This document shows, piece after piece, positions 31,829 to 44,494 of a DNA stretch of 64,000 bases. Within the stretch, counting starts at the first letter, position 1; each line of letters opens with the position of its first letter. The position numbers and the translations under genes are program-made. Origin of the DNA: Paralithodes platypus (lineage: Eukaryota > Arthropoda > Malacostraca > Decapoda > Lithodidae); assembly GCA_032716605.1 (NCBI GenBank), contig CM064506.1, positions 15,387,779 to 15,451,778 on the forward strand, read 5' to 3'. The notes under the pieces were generated by a model. It was not told the origin of the DNA. It made no database searches and was given only the letters and a program-made list of their open reading frames with translations.

Positions 31829-32299
31829 ATTGACACACGGGTAGCCTCCTGCTTTAGTTTGAATAGTATTTTGCGCTTGGTGCTGTTGGCTCGCGGTTGT
31901 AGCCCAGCGTATTGGGTCGTAAAGCAGGAGTTGAGCGTTTGGTATAGAAGAAAAAACTAGGCTTGCCCCTATAGTGCAGCCGAAATAAACAAATTATAAA
32001 CATAAAAATCAAATAAAAACTTTCTTTGATAGTTGATTTTTGTTAGTATGTTATAACAGTAATTCTGAGTTGCACTCCTCTCAGAATGCTGGGCTAGAGA
32101 AGCTCGCTCTTGAGGAGCATAACTACATATAATTTAATCTATGGTGTTGGGGAGGGTTATAATTTTGAAAAATGTTTTGTTGAAGAACTGTGCCAGATAT
32201 TTTACTGCCGCTGGGTGATGGGAAGTGGAGATATAGCATGGGTTCTAACCATCAGATTTTTGTGAGCCTTGGGGCCTCTGAGAAAAATCTTGGGGGGGG
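31829..32299 (+). other. Element A 3' untranslated region and polypurine tract
   Basis: Non-coding stretch after the stop. It ends in a run of eight G (32292-32299) directly before the 3' LTR, which is the probable plus-strand primer site. Confidence 0.7.
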
Positions 32300-33730
32300 T
32301 GTGACGTTAACCACTCCGTTAGAACCGCATGGCTTGTCCTACAGTGACTCGCTAGGATCGCCAGGGCCGTGGATGGGGCTACAGTTTATGTATTAGAGTG
32401 TGCTTTATTTCATATGAAAGCTCGTGTCATGGGCAGTCCAGAAAGGCTCTTTATTTTCACCCATGTCAAGGCTTTATATATTTAATTGTAAAGTATATGT
32501 TTTATCATTAACTAGTAATGATGGGATCTGGGAGAGAGAGAGAGAGTAGAACAGAGTGAGAGGGAGCGCGCAGTGTTTTTGTCCCGCTCGATGACGTCAC
32601 GGCTGGCTGCCTCGTGGGGGTTGGTGGAGAGAGGTCCTTACCATGCTGCTAGCTCCCTTGCTAGTGGCTAGAGGACTTGTAACTGCTTTTTTCCCACGCG
32701 CCTCGAGCTAGTGCGAGTATATATACAGTTCCTCGCCACTCTCTCCCTCAGATCTGGTTTCTAGAACGCATCCATCTTTTTCCCTTGCTATCTGTTACCC
32801 GCTCCGCACCTGAGAATCTTTTCCTCTGCCTACCTCTCTCTTTTTCATATCTTTCACCACCTTTTTATTAATATTATACCCCCTCTGGTTAACTCTGCAA
32901 AATCAGCTTCATGCTGGCCAGTTGTATTGTGCGTTAAGGTCTGATATAACCCATGTATGTTAGTTGTTAAGATAAGTGGATCACGAAGCATTGGTTGGCT
33001 TTCATATTGCCGCTTCCTATAATTATTAGTGTTCTGCTGGATTAGATAATGCTAATACCTGATATTATAAGGTATTGTTTCCTATGAGTGCTGGCTTTAG
33101 GAAAAAGCTGCACGACATACCTGAGAACTGGAGTTGATTGAGTAAATTCTAGTCTGTGTGCCATTGAGAGTAGAGCATGCACGAATGAGGGCTTTTTGCC
33201 TATACCATTCTGCACTGTTCTAGTCTCGATTGTTTGTCTTTGAGGTACGCCAGGAGAACGCTTAATACTTCGGTATTAAGGTTTCTCAAGAGAGTTACCC
33301 TTCATTATAACGTAATATTTGACGCACAGACTTGAGATTTGCACTAGGCTATGCAGCATGCCATGCGCACCAGTATCTCATATCATTGACTCTAGCTAGA
33401 CTTTATCAATCATAGTAGACATTAAGTATATTAACCTAATTACTCTTTTTATGCATACCCATTTATTATTACACAAGCATTTCGCAGCCTAGTTTGATGT
33501 ATGGAGACACAAACGACTTAGGCTGCGTTTACACCAAGCGAATCGAATCGATTCAATTCATGAAGAATCAACACGATTCATGAATCGTGTTGATTCGCCA
33601 CACTAGTTTCAATGTAACCGTTTACACCAGGCGAATCGAGTCAATTCAAATTCATGGGGATTCAGAGTCAATGATTGGTTTGGACCCATTTTTTCATCAG
33701 TCAAGGCGAGTCAGCCGAGGAGTAAGCACC

Positions 33731-33880
33731 ATGCTAGTGGACGTCCTCATCAATTTAGTACGAGAACGACGTGCTATATATGATCCTAGTGATCCTGTGC
33801 ACCGAGATCGTGATACCATTGCTGCTTTATGGAAGGAGATTGCTACAGGGAGGAGGAGGGTGTTAGATAAAATACCATAG
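33731..33880 (+). pseudogene. MADF/Myb-like domain fragment of a Harbinger element
   Basis: The frame MLVDVLINLVRERRAIYDPS, then RDRDTIAALWKEIATGRRR, matches the start of a MADF (Myb/SANT-like) domain. PIF/Harbinger elements carry such a DNA-binding accessory protein that partners the nuclease. Only the first helices are present; the frame stops at 33880. I take Met 33731 as the start because upstream residues look like TIR sequence. Confidence 0.7.
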
Positions 33881-34543
33881 GCTACATCTATATAAAGCAA
33901 TGTTATTATGTCGCATGTGTATGGGTTTGCAGCACAAGGCACATGTGAACAATGAACACCCTGAACGTAGGTATAAAGGCACATTATTGTAGAGAATATA
34001 CGAAAAAAAATTCGAGGGAGGGAGATATCCCGCGTGTGGCACGGTCTTTAAACGAGTTTGAATTCCTTGGCCTCCCTCATCATTATTTCCGTATATTCTT
34101 TACAATAATCTTAACACCTACGTTCAGGGTGCTCAGTGTTCACATGTGCCTTGTACTGCAAACCTATACACATGTGACATAACAACATTGCTTTATATGG
34201 GAGATATATGGTATATTATTATCTAACAAACTCCTCTGTCCTCCCCTTACACGTCACTGTTTCGTTCCATACGCTCGGGCGGCTAGGCCAATACCATGTA
34301 TTTCATCAGCTGACTGCTAATACTTATGTAACATTTAGGTTTGTGTTTACTAAAAAGGTAAATACAATTTACTTTACTGTTTTACACTGAAGTCTGTTGT
34401 TTTTAGCATCATTGTATATCATTTAGCTATTCGCTACAAGAAAGCACTAACTCGAACAAGTTGTAAGACAGTTGCCAAACGGGAATTTCTTTTCTCCCGT
34501 GACTTCGAGTATAGTAGACGTTTTTTAATGACTACACTTACCT

Positions 34544-34879
34544 TAGGAAAATGGCCAGCCTTTCTTCAGGTCGAATTGCAAGTCGGTAATTGGTATTCTG
34601 CTTCCTAATGGAGGACCCAATCAACTCCACCAACATCTTAAATTGTTCTGTGGTTATCCTAAAGAAATCATAAAACTTCTCCGGATTATTGAGCAAATCT
34701 GGGAACAAATGTCCAAAGCTCCCAAATTCATGTCTTCTAGAATTAATTTCATGCACCCATATTCGTTGCCGACGCCTACGCCTACGCTGCCTCAGCCACA
34801 GCAACACTGCTATTTCTGCAACAGCCAATACGTCCATACTCCTCGAAGGCTGCCTTGGTACTGAATGATGAGTGTTCAA
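34544..34879 (-). pseudogene. Harbinger transposase N-terminal exon
   Basis: Minus strand from 34879: a basic stretch (WLRQRRRRRRQRIWVHE), then GHLFPDLLNNPEKFYDFFRI, TTEQFKMLVELIG and AIRPEERLAIFLR. This is the well-known N-terminal region of HARBI1-like nucleases (RxxHxEFxxLxxxLxxxxxxFxxYFRMxxxxF type). At the end the sequence CTAAG followed by GTAAGTG is a strong splice-donor match, which suggests the exon boundary at about 34545. The DDE exons are missing from the element. Confidence 0.8.
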
Positions 34880-35554
34880 TGTTGATCAGACTCAGTCGGT
34901 TGGAACTATGCTGATTCATAATGATTCGAGTCAAATGATTCTTCATGAATTGAATCGATTCGATTCGCTTGGTGTAAATGCAGCCTTAGGCTCTTTTTGT
35001 TGATAGGAATACTGCATTGTCGTGGCGATTATTATTGTTGTAGTGTTTAGGATATTCTTGGCTCCGACGGCATTATATATTCTGCCTTTTTGTGTGCATA
35101 GCCTGCACGAGCATTGTTCCGCTGCCTGCCTTTTTGGGTTCCATTTCCGATACGAGCATCTTTATAGCATCTAACATTTAAAGAAGATTCCTTGTTAGTG
35201 TTGAAGGACTTTAGTGCACTTTCTTTCATGTAGGAGTGCCTGACATTTATTGATTAAAGTAACGTAAGCTGTAACTTCTCTTACCACCTTACTTTGCATA
35301 CCATAACCAAGCACCTTCGGTTATAGGTAGTAATAGGCGGTTTTCACATAACATTAAGCCTAGAGTAGACGCACATTTATTGAGAGTTTGATAGCCTATT
35401 ATTGCATATAGAACTCTGTAGAGTATTTGTGTTCTTTGTTCACTGGGAATATACATCAGAGGTTGGATCTAGCGCTTTCCGTTGTAGCATTTATGCCATT
35501 ACTAGTCCAATGAATAAGAGCCCTGATATATTTAAACCCCAGTCGTAACAATAC

Positions 35555-38500
35555 ACCTTAAAGTTAATACACCCATGCCCTGTCCCTAAGTTAGGATGTC
35601 AATATCAACATACCCTAAAATACCTTGTCTTGCCAGACTAAGTTTCTGAAGACCAATCGCCCCATAAATCTATGTATGTTCCTCCCAGGTTAAAACACCC
35701 ATGCCCTGTCCCTAGGTTGAGCCAATGCCAACCAGTTCAGACAGCCATAAATCTATGTATTCAATCCTTAGGTTAGTTATCTTTATCCGCCATTGTGTTC
35801 ATCTCTTCCACAATTGTTATATGTCTTCCAATCACCTCCTTCGTATCCACAGTCCACACTACTCTATTTTGCTTCATGTCCTACACCTCTTACCCACCAG
35901 ACTCTACCTACATGATGATGAACATGAATACACATTCATTTAATACACCCATGCCCTGTCCCTAGGTTGAGCCAATGCCAACCAGTTCAGACAGCCATAA
36001 ATCTATGTATGTTCTTCCATCCGAGAAGTAATATGGTCACCCCCTTAAAATACCTTGTCTTGCCAGACTAAGTTTCTGAAGACCAACCGCCCCCATAAAT
36101 CTATGTATGTTCTTCCATCCGAGAAGTAGTATGTTAAAACCCCATGTCCTAATTGATAAGAAACTATGATACCCACGGGTACACCAGTGTATATAGAACC
36201 ATTGTTCCTGTAAGACCTAGCCAGCAATGATTGAAGATGTTAGCCACCATGCAGTAACTTTAATTCTTACCCCAACCAGAGATTGTATATACAACCCTCT
36301 GTTACCATTGTCTCGACGCATTTTCACCACGAAACAATACCGAAGTTAACCCTACGAACTGTCGTTTTCTTTGGTGTATATATCATAGAAAACGCATTTC
36401 CCAGGAACAACTAGATCAGCAAGAAATAGTGTCAGATTAACAGTATCCATAACCATCGTATTGACGAGTAATAATACACCATGTTTTTCCCTACTTTGAT
36501 CCACAGTCAAGCACACATCTACAGTTAACCCCCTCTTCCCCACAGCCCCACAGTCCACATGATTCTATCCTTTCCAGACTCATATGCCACCCCGTATTGC
36601 TCATCCCCCGGTAGCATATGGCTAACATACTTTCCCTGTCATTAACCCCCAAACTCAAATATCAACTGTAGTCTAATGCCACCCCTACGCCCGGAGACCT
36701 TAGGGTCAAACTTCCACGTAGCCCCCTGAACCCTCTCCCTCTCATTAACCCCCCACGCTCCTCCACTCCTTTCCGACCTAGCCTCTCCACCATACCTCCT
36801 GAATATCCTTGATTTTTCTGTTGCTAACATTCTCCAATCTTTTATATATATACTCCTATCCAGCCTACCTTCCCTTAGTAGGACGGAACAACATTAGAAC
36901 TTTACTAACCCTTTGCATGCCATCTATTCCCTCACAACCCATTCACAACCCTGTACCAAATGATCGTCAGTGCGAGGCTAGCCGCCTCGCCAGTGACTAA
37001 CTTCTATTGCCATACTTCCAGATAAATGTGGCAGAGTTAGCAACCCAGTCTCCACCACATCCAGCAAACCATGCAATTAACAACCCAACCGATTAAACCA
37101 GCTAGTCAAGGCACCTTCGGTTTTGGTATTACGAACACCCACATCTGTCTCATAAACAGAGGGTTATTACAAACACTTGTGATATGGCAAGCCCCTAGCC
37201 ACAGCCGCCGGACGACCATCACAGAGAGAGGGCGCGCACCTCCCCTTTTTTACCCACCCGAGGAGGGAGACCCCCACCCCTGCGGAGGTATACCTGACCC
37301 CTGTTTTGACTTCCGGGTCATTGCCAGGTAGCACAGGAATTCTTCCTATCAATGAACTAACCATGCATGACTAACCCCTTTACTAACCTCTATTAACCCA
37401 CAATAACCTATTCACCTTTCTTGCATACTCGGATAATCAAATTAGCACCTCAGCTATACCATAGAATGAAGACTGAGCAATATAAGAGAGACGCTCCTAT
37501 CACAGCTGTCCCAGTCCTCCTCGCAAAGTAGATCCAGTCTCCCTCCCCTCAATACTTCCAGTATAGCCAAAATAGTACTTCTTACTAAGGCTCAGTTATA
37601 TCACATTATGAAGGCTTCCTATAGCCATGTGCCACAACAGTAATCACCACCTTACCTAGTCCCCGTATCTATTGAGAGCTCAAATAATTCCATAAGACTC
37701 GAGATCCCTATGGCCTACAGGGTCCAAAACCGAGCCTATAAACCCAGCTCCCGCCCCCAGTAAAATCAGTTGAAAGATAGACACCAACCAGTGGCTGGCC
37801 CCCTTAAGTTGACCTCTAGTTCTGCCCTTGTGTTGTTCCTGAGATTTGAGTTCCAGAGCCGGCAGACTCCGTGGCAGATTTGAGATAGAAGCATCTGTCC
37901 ACGTACAAGAAATCTACGTGCACCTTATAACCTTCACACACCAGTGGGTATATAAGCGTGTAGCCAGCAACGATCGCCAAGAGATCCGTCTTGAGAACTT
38001 CCTACATATGGACCCCCTGGACGGCCGCGGAACCAGTCGTTAGCCCCCAACATCACGGACGCAAGATAACCAGGACCAGACCAACCAAATACTACCCAAG
38101 ATTCACTTTATTAGTACTACCGTGTTACAGTACTAATTAGAGACTCACTTATTAATCTTTCTATGAAGTGGCTATATCTTTGCCCCAGTATAATTTATAT
38201 ACAACCATTCTATTGGGAAGTGCTAAGCGTATCAGTGTTCATTAATTAACAGGCGACATTAACTCTCGTAATTAACCCTATTCAGATATTATTACATAGA
38301 AGTAAAACCCTAGTGATATCTAACGTTCGCCCACTGATTTGTGTTCTACGTATTTCTGCTATAAGAATATAAAACTTAGATCAGTACCCCCCTGAGGTTA
38401 CTAGAAGTCCTGTGCACTAAAAATACGTGTGTCTAATTCTAGTCTGTGAACTACTACTTGTGCACCAGAACTGCCAGTAATAAATCTAATTAGTGAAATT

Positions 38501-38838
38501 GAATCTATAAGTAACATTGATGTCTTCCAGTATATAAACTTGCGAACCAAGCCAGTGATCAGAAGAGTATACCTGAACGTTGGAAGTGGGAGACTAGGCT
38601 CCATCCAGATCCACTAATGCTAGTTGTTAATTTCTATCATTTGTCTTGTACGAGTATTCATACCTTCTTATGCTTCCTATTAATCATCTTCAATAAACGT
38701 GATCGTGTGTCTTGTTACCGTGTGTTTATTTTGTGTTCTCTATTCCTCATACCTTGTATTGTGCATGCAGCCTTATATACCCAGTCAGTTAGAACTCACA
38801 TTACCCAAGTTAATCCTGTAGAAAAACAGGGCATAACA
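35555..38838 (+). repeat. Element B 5' LTR, second part
   Basis: It continues the LTR interrupted at 22474 and matches 46225-49079 and 50339-51397 of the 3' LTR. It contains internal sub-repeats: CATAAATCTATGTAT occurs four times between 35660 and 36110, and a longer block with CCATGCCCTGTCCCTAGGTT occurs twice. It ends GGGCATAACA at 38838. Short open frames in it are conserved between LTRs only because the LTRs are copies. None was recognised. Confidence 0.92.
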
Positions 38839-38856
38839 TTGGCGGCAGCAGTGGTT
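38839..38856 (+). other. Element B primer-binding site candidate
   Basis: TTGGCGGCAGCAGTGG directly follows the LTR terminus. TGG corresponds to a tRNA CCA end. The tRNA was not identified. Confidence 0.65.
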
Positions 38857-38919
38857 CTTGATTCGGATAAAAGGTTGCATTACATTGCAAGTTTGGAACA
38901 GCCAGAACACGATAACATC

Positions 38920-39873
38920 ATGGCGCACCGTTCTCACATTCCCATCCCACATTATGATGGAGAAACTTACGAGATCGAAACGTTCATGGACATAGTGAAA
39001 CCCGTACTTGACCTAGTTTATACCACGGACGCAGAAAAGATAGCCGTGACATTAACGCACCTGGGAAAAGCCGTTTCCCTGGTTGCCTACCAAGTGCACC
39101 CTGCTCTCACATGGGACGAATTTTGCCCAATAGTGATAGAAGCCATTAAGCCTTCGTTGGGCGTTTTCGTGGCCCACACCTGTATCCAAGACACTAAATT
39201 CGAAGGCGATCTAGATGCCACAGTGAATAAGATCGCCCAATATATAAAAGTTTCTTTCCCCACATTGACCAGAATCCAACAAGAGCAGCAGATTCTGGTC
39301 AACCTTGTATCAATATTGCCCTCAGCAGTAAAAGATCATTTCCGTGTGCACGATTTCGTCGGATATCAAAAAGATCTCATCACGATCCGACGTATTTTGG
39401 CCATGCGCACAGAAGGACCCACCCAAATCGCTGTAATAAAGAGGTTTCCCACGCACCCGCAGCACCCCGACCACCAAAACTCCAAGAATGCCTACCCATC
39501 CTCATCCTTCCACAACAGACCCACCTACCCTTCCGGCAAACCCCAACCCAGTAGGCCCCGGTTCCAACCTACCCAGCCACGCAGAATCTTCAACCGGAAC
39601 AAAACCTACAACACCTACCAAAGTAAAAACCCTACATTAGTAATTATCAACCCCTATGAATTCCCTGCCTGTAGTGCTCAGTGTGCCCTCCATCAAATTC
39701 GTGACTCTGCCAATCCTCGCCCCTTTACTCCTCTCATTTCTGTAAATGAAGAGGAGTTGGGACAAGAGGAAGAAATGGAGGAAATGCACACCGGAGAAAT
39801 AGCCCCTATCATGACCTCAGATGATACCGAGGAAACCGTGGAGGAGGTAGATACCGACTCCCAGGATTTTTAA
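38920..39873 (+). CDS. Element B gag
   Basis: 318 residues from MAHRSHIPIPHYDG. This ATG is the first in the frame after the PBS (38839) and fits the usual gag start; the same frame is open further upstream only through LTR sequence. An alpha-helical capsid-like region (residues about 15-165: ETFMDIVKPVLDLV, AEKIAVTLTHLGKAV, VSFPTLTRIQQEQQILVNLV) precedes a Pro/Arg/Asn-rich basic segment (SRPRFQPTQPRRIFNRNK) suited to RNA binding. No CCHC zinc knuckle is visible. The C-terminus is acidic (EELGQEEEMEEM). In the family, Gag packages genomic RNA in cytoplasmic particles. The frame is intact. Pol follows after 17 bases in another frame. Assignment rests on position and composition. Confidence 0.75.
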   Translation: MAHRSHIPIPHYDGETYEIETFMDIVKPVLDLVYTTDAEKIAVTLTHLGKAVSLVAYQVHPALTWDEFCPIVIEAIKPSLGVFVAHTCIQDTKFEGDLDATVNKIAQYIKVSFPTLTRIQQEQQILVNLVSILPSAVKDHFRVHDFVGYQKDLITIRRILAMRTEGPTQIAVIKRFPTHPQHPDHQNSKNAYPSSSFHNRPTYPSGKPQPSRPRFQPTQPRRIFNRNKTYNTYQSKNPTLVIINPYEFPACSAQCALHQIRDSANPRPFTPLISVNEEELGQEEEMEEMHTGEIAPIMTSDDTEETVEEVDTDSQDF

Positions 39874-39890
39874 AGTACCCCCCGCCCAAG

Positions 39891-42251
39891 ATGGCCTCGG
39901 CGGGGGACGCCATAACTGACTGCACTGCCCCCATTTATTACATGGCCAAAATCAAGGACATTCCTGTCCGCTTGTTAATCGACACGGGAGCTGCCAAGTC
40001 ATGTTTGTTCAAGTCTAATTATGATCAACACCACTGACTATTTGGCCCCTTGTTAACCACCAAAGCAGAACTAATCTCAGCTGCTGATACCTACTTAAAT
40101 CTCCTAGTAGACACTTTGCCCCTGTCAGTAACTACTCCTGCCCCCCATGCTCGTTGTTATCACACGTTCACAGTATTTTCCTCCCACTGTAAACATTACG
40201 ATGGTTTCCTTGGACTTGACCTCCTTCAAAAACTCCAGGCCCAGGTTGACCGCGGCCAGAGGCTGATCTCATTCAAAAATAAAATCCAACCCAAAGCCTC
40301 TGACAAACCAATCACGCAGAAACCTATTCACAAAAAGAAAAAACACCTTCCCCCTCAACAAACTCTGAGTCAGGGTTACCAAGTTGCAGCTAGCACTAAG
40401 GTAACTTCTAACCCCTCTCCTTGCCCCGAGTTCTCTCAAAATATCACTCAATTCGTTGAAAAAATGCCTCAACAAACGAAAGAAGACAAGTCCAAGCAAC
40501 TCCCTCTCGTTAATCCCCTCAATTCTCGTAACTCTGTCCAGGATAAATCCTCCCATGTTTCCAGGACAGACTCTGATGTATGTAACCACAATTCTATCAA
40601 ATATTTATGTACACGTGTTTCCAGGGAAAATGCCGACCTATGTACCCAGCAATGTTTTCCCCATGCCCCCAGAAATGTTCAGCTATTCCACAACCAACAA
40701 AATTCCCCTTGTGACAGTTTTCCGTCAGTAGCTCCCTTCCACCCCCACACAATTCACACCCCTAGAAAACTTCAAAACCCCACACTTGACTCGCCCTCTC
40801 ATGACAGACAAACCCACCCATCCCATATAAACTCCAAACAAACCGTCACTGCCACCGACAAAACTCCCCAAATTCGTCCTTCTAACAACCCCCAATCAGT
40901 ACCTCAGTCCTCCACCAATAACCCATCTTCTATACCTCACTCTTCCCCCACCAACCCTCCACAGTCCCTACCACAAATTCCGTTTTCTAAATCCCTCACA
41001 CCTCGCCCCGCTGATCCTCCCACACGCGCCGTTAATCCCCCCCTCACGCGTGACCCCCACCAAAGTGACCTTTCCCCCCTTATGCGTACCGAGCACCTGT
41101 TCGCCAGTCGATCCCCCACCATCATTAGCCCAGCTGTAGTTCAAGATAAATGCCAAATTCCCCCTCGCCATCAAAAAGGGGTTAACCTTCAACCCATACC
41201 CCAAACTCACATGATATTTTCCCCCACTACCACGTCCACCAACCCCAATCGTTGCCTCTTACAACCCGCCATCATTTCCGCTCGCATCAACCACATTCTC
41301 GTGGCAAATATCTCTGAGGAATCCCTGACATTACCAAAAGGTCTCATTATAGGAGACCTCGAAACTTTTGATGACCTCCCCATAGATTTTAATGACACCC
41401 CTACCAGCCTCCAATTGCCCCCTCTCCCGGACACATTATCCGACCACCAAAAACACAGCATGTACGACCTATTGCTAGAGTTCAGTGACGTGTTTGCCCA
41501 ACAACCCACTGAAATCGGACATACCAATGTAGAACAACACATCATTAACACCACAGGCCCCCCCATAAGACAACCATCCCGTAGAAAATATCCCATACAA
41601 CGCCAGGAAGAGGAACGCCAAGTCCAAGAGATGTTAGACGCCGGTATTGCCACCCCGTCCATTAGTCCCTGGTCTTCCCCTGTTGTCCTAGTAAAAAAGA
41701 AAGATGGGTCAACCCGTTTTTGCGTCGATTACAGGAGATTGAATGACGTAACCATTAAGGACGCTACGCCATTACCCAGGATAGACGATTCCCTTGACTC
41801 CCTATACGGATCCAGATGGTTCACTACCGTCGACTTGCAAGCAGGGTATTGGCAAGTGCCTATCAACGCAGATGACCAAGAAAAAACAGCATTTTCCACT
41901 AGTGGTGGCCACCACTACGAATTTAACGTCCTACCTTTTGGCCTCTGTAACGGACCCGCCACTTTCTCCCGTTTGATGGAAGCGGTATTACATGGCCTAA
42001 CCTGGGAAACCTGCCTAGCCTATCTAGACGATATTATTATGTACTCACCGACCTGGGAAGAACACCTCCTCAGGTTGAGACAAGTCCTGCAAAGAATCCG
42101 AGCCGCCGGGTTGAAATTAAAACCCTCAAAGTGCGAGATTGCCCGAAATAAGGTAGATTTCCTCGGGCACGTAATATCTGAACATGGTATTGCACCAGAC
42201 CCAAAGAAACTTCAAGCCATACAAAAACCAACCCCCACCCACCACCGTTAA
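39891..42251 (+). pseudogene. Element B pol: protease and reverse transcriptase
   Basis: From ATG 39891 an aspartic protease motif (VRLLIDTGAAKSCLF) is followed by one in-frame TGA at 40036, after which the same frame stays open to 42251. A long Pro/Ser/Thr-rich connector (about 40300-41150) precedes RT: DAGIATPSISPWSSPVVLVK, RFCVDYRRLNDVTI, TTVDLQAGYWQVPI, LPFGLCNGPATFSRLM and the catalytic box YLDDIIMYS, then KCEIARNKVDFLGHVIS. Family function is copying element RNA into DNA inside Gag particles. A frameshift near 42235 leads to RNase H. The catalytic residues of RT are intact, but the TGA and frameshifts disable the polyprotein. Confidence 0.92.
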
Positions 42252-42850
42252 AGGAGTACGTTCTTTTCTAGGTTTAGCCACATACTACAGACGTTTCGTC
42301 CCCCACTTTGCCACCATAGCCAGACCCCTCCACCAACTCACCCACAAAGACACCCCATTCACCTGGACACCTGAAAGAGACCTCGCTTTTAACACCTTGA
42401 AACAAAAGCTAATCCAAGCCCCTATTGTCGCTTTCCCTGATTACCATAAACCTTTCCGTCTTTATACCGACGTATCTCTGTACGCCATTGGTGCAGTTTT
42501 AGCTCAAGTCAGAGACGGAGAGGAACATGTGATAGCGTATGCCAGCTCCACCCTCAACCAAACACAACAGAATTATGCAGCCACCAAGAGAGAGTGCTTA
42601 GGGATCATTTGGGCACTCAGCCACTTCCGGTCATTTGTGTTGGGTGCAAAACTCGATATAATAACCGACCATCAATCTGCAATGGTTGCGTAAGTGCGAA
42701 ACCAACTCAGCCATTTTGGTACGTTGGAGGGAGACACTAGAGGACTACGATTTTACAATACAGTATCGTCCAGGCAAACTTCACACCAATGCAGACGCCC
42801 TGTCACGTTTGCCAGTACCAAAAGACCCCCCCACCAACCTAGCCGCCTTA
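42240..42850 (+). pseudogene. Element B RNase H
   Basis: The connection domain GVRSFLGLATYYRRFVPHFA leads into RNase H (FRLYTDVSLYAIGAVLAQ, NYAATKRECLGIIWALSHFR, DIITDHQSA). One extra base near 42682 shifts the frame, after which RPGKLHTNADALSRLP completes the usual end of the domain. The first catalytic Asp sits in YTDVS. Normal order RT then RNase H then integrase, in contrast to element A. Confidence 0.9.
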
Positions 42851-42879
42851 CAAAACACTGAGCTTTTATCTACCCCCAT

Positions 42880-44494
42880 CCACCAACATAATTCCCCCTC
42901 AGCCCCCTCACTAATTCAATCTTGGGAAACAAGAATCAGCCCACCCTGGATACCGTTAAATGTCTTCAGGAAACTGACTCGCTGGGGAGATCAACTTGCC
43001 ACAGACTCCCGTCACATAGTCTTAGACCCCACCATTGCCCACGACTACATGATTGCCATCCACGAGGGAAACGGCATACACCTTGGACAAAAGAAGATGT
43101 TAAAATCTTCGCAGATCAATACTGGACCCCCAACCCCTCCAAAATTGCACAACGAGTGACCGAATCCTGCAAACCTTGTTTATTGGGGAAGGATAGATCA
43201 CGCACCCCAGGCCCAGCTGGTACCATTTCTGCCAACAAACTGTTCCAAGTCCTATCCCTCGACATCATGGGCCCGTTTCCTTCTTACGCTGGCAACCGCT
43301 GTATCGTCACATTTGTTGACGTATATTAAAAAAAATTAATAGCCTGCCCAGTTAAAGACCACACAGCCACCACAGTTGCCACACTGCTTGCCACAGAAGT
43401 GTTCCCTATATTCGGCCTTCCCTTTGCTCTTCTATCCGACAATGTCCCCGAGTTTAGTGGACACGTTTGGCACCAGTTCACCCAACAATGCTGTATTAAG
43501 ATCAAACACTCATCCCCATACTGGCCTCAAGGAAATGCTATATGCGAACACAGCCATCGCACCATCAACAACCAGTTACGTACAAAAATTATTGCTCTTA
43601 ACACCTCAGACTGGCCATCACAACTAAAGATGATACAATGGGGCATGAACACCTGTCCCCGAGAAGACGGTATTTCCCCTCATGAACGTGTTTACGGCGT
43701 GCCCCCCCCTGTTACTGCCGTTCCACCATTACGCTCACCTCCCCTCCAACACCTCCACAATTGACCCATTGCAACATCTGCAAAACACCCTCCATACCGC
43801 CCAAACCTGTCAAGACACCAAAACTGATAGCCCCGATGATAAAAACCCTTTCGCCATCCATGACACCGTAATGGTAGCCAACCTCCCTGTCACCAACAAA
43901 TTAGGCCCTCGCTATGTCGGGCCCTACACCATCATACAAGTCCCAAATGCCTATCAAGTCACCATCGATTATCACGGCGTGACTCGCACGTTCCGAACTA
44001 GATTCGTCCGAGCGTTTAAACCTCTAAAACCACAAGACATTACCCCACCCCACACGTCCGACCCTGAATTAAACACCCCTACTAACCCTTCCACTCAGGC
44101 TATGAATATTCCCATACAAACCCCTAAGGGCCTTAGCCCTCCAGCACCGAACCGACAAATCATTCCTCAACATACCCCCCAAACTAACCTCCACAAACCC
44201 CAAGCCCCCACTATCACACCTTCCTCCACCATGACACCTTCCTTCACTTCTGATAGTCAAGTACCTCCCCAACTTATCCAAGTACGAAAACCTCCACCCA
44301 CAACCCCGACCACAACGGAAACCCTCCCATCTAGCCCTGACATACCTCCACCAGGCACCACAGTGAGAAAACCACCACCCCCACCCAAAACCAAGTACAC
44401 ACCCAACCGCACCACACAATCTACCTCAACCTCACGCTACAACTTACGCCCACGACTAAAATCTTTAAAACCTCCAGAAAACACACCCTGCTAA
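42880..44494 (+). pseudogene. Element B integrase and Pro-rich C-terminal tail
   Basis: His residues of the HHCC domain (HEGNGIHLGQKK) lie before a frameshift near 43095. The pair CKPCLLGKD follows. The catalytic core has LSLDIMGPFP, then a TAA at 43327, LSDNVPEFSGHVWHQF and YWPQGNAICEHSHRTI, so the Asp, Asp and Glu positions are all present. A frameshift near 43700 leads to the GPRYVGPYTIIQVPNAYQV module (GPY/F motif) and a long Pro/Thr-rich tail (PPPTTPTTTETLPSS) ending at 44494. In the family it inserts cDNA into chromosomes. This copy has at least two frameshifts and a stop. Confidence 0.9.

Larger units (their letters stand above)
33521..34985. mobile_element. PIF/Harbinger-type transposon derivative, 1.46 kb
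   Basis: The TSD is TTA (33518-33520 and 34986-34988), confirmed by the empty 5' LTR of element A (GACTTAGGCTCTTTTTG). Terminal inverted repeats start GGCTGCGTTTACACCAAGCG and GGCTGCATTTACACCAAGCG. They extend through palindromic GATTC/GAATC motifs. A second, partial TIR copy (CCGTTTACACCAGGCGAATC) lies at 33619. Inside are fragments of both Harbinger genes. The catalytic core of the nuclease is absent, so the copy is non-autonomous. Confidence 0.95.
22475..35550 (+). mobile_element. Element A: Gmr1-like Ty3/gypsy LTR retrotransposon, internally deleted
   Basis: Its LTRs (22475-24264 and 32300-35550) start TGTGACGTTAACC and end CCCAGTCGTAACA. The TSD ATAC (22471-22474 and 35551-35554) is confirmed by the uninterrupted LTR of element B near 46220. 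The internal region holds gag, protease, partial integrase and RNase H in that order, plus a nested RTE LINE and a MITE. By eye the LTRs differ at only about eight positions outside the Harbinger insertion, so the insertion is young. Confidence 0.92.
32300..35550 (+). repeat. Element A 3' LTR, interrupted by a Harbinger derivative
   Basis: It matches the 5' LTR over its whole length apart from a few base changes, a small indel near 33054 and the insert at 33521-34985. Confidence 0.95.

Noticed and set aside
36045..37364. Several 60-86 codon frames conserved between the LTRs of element B
   Set aside because: Conserved only because the LTRs are copies; no domains seen.
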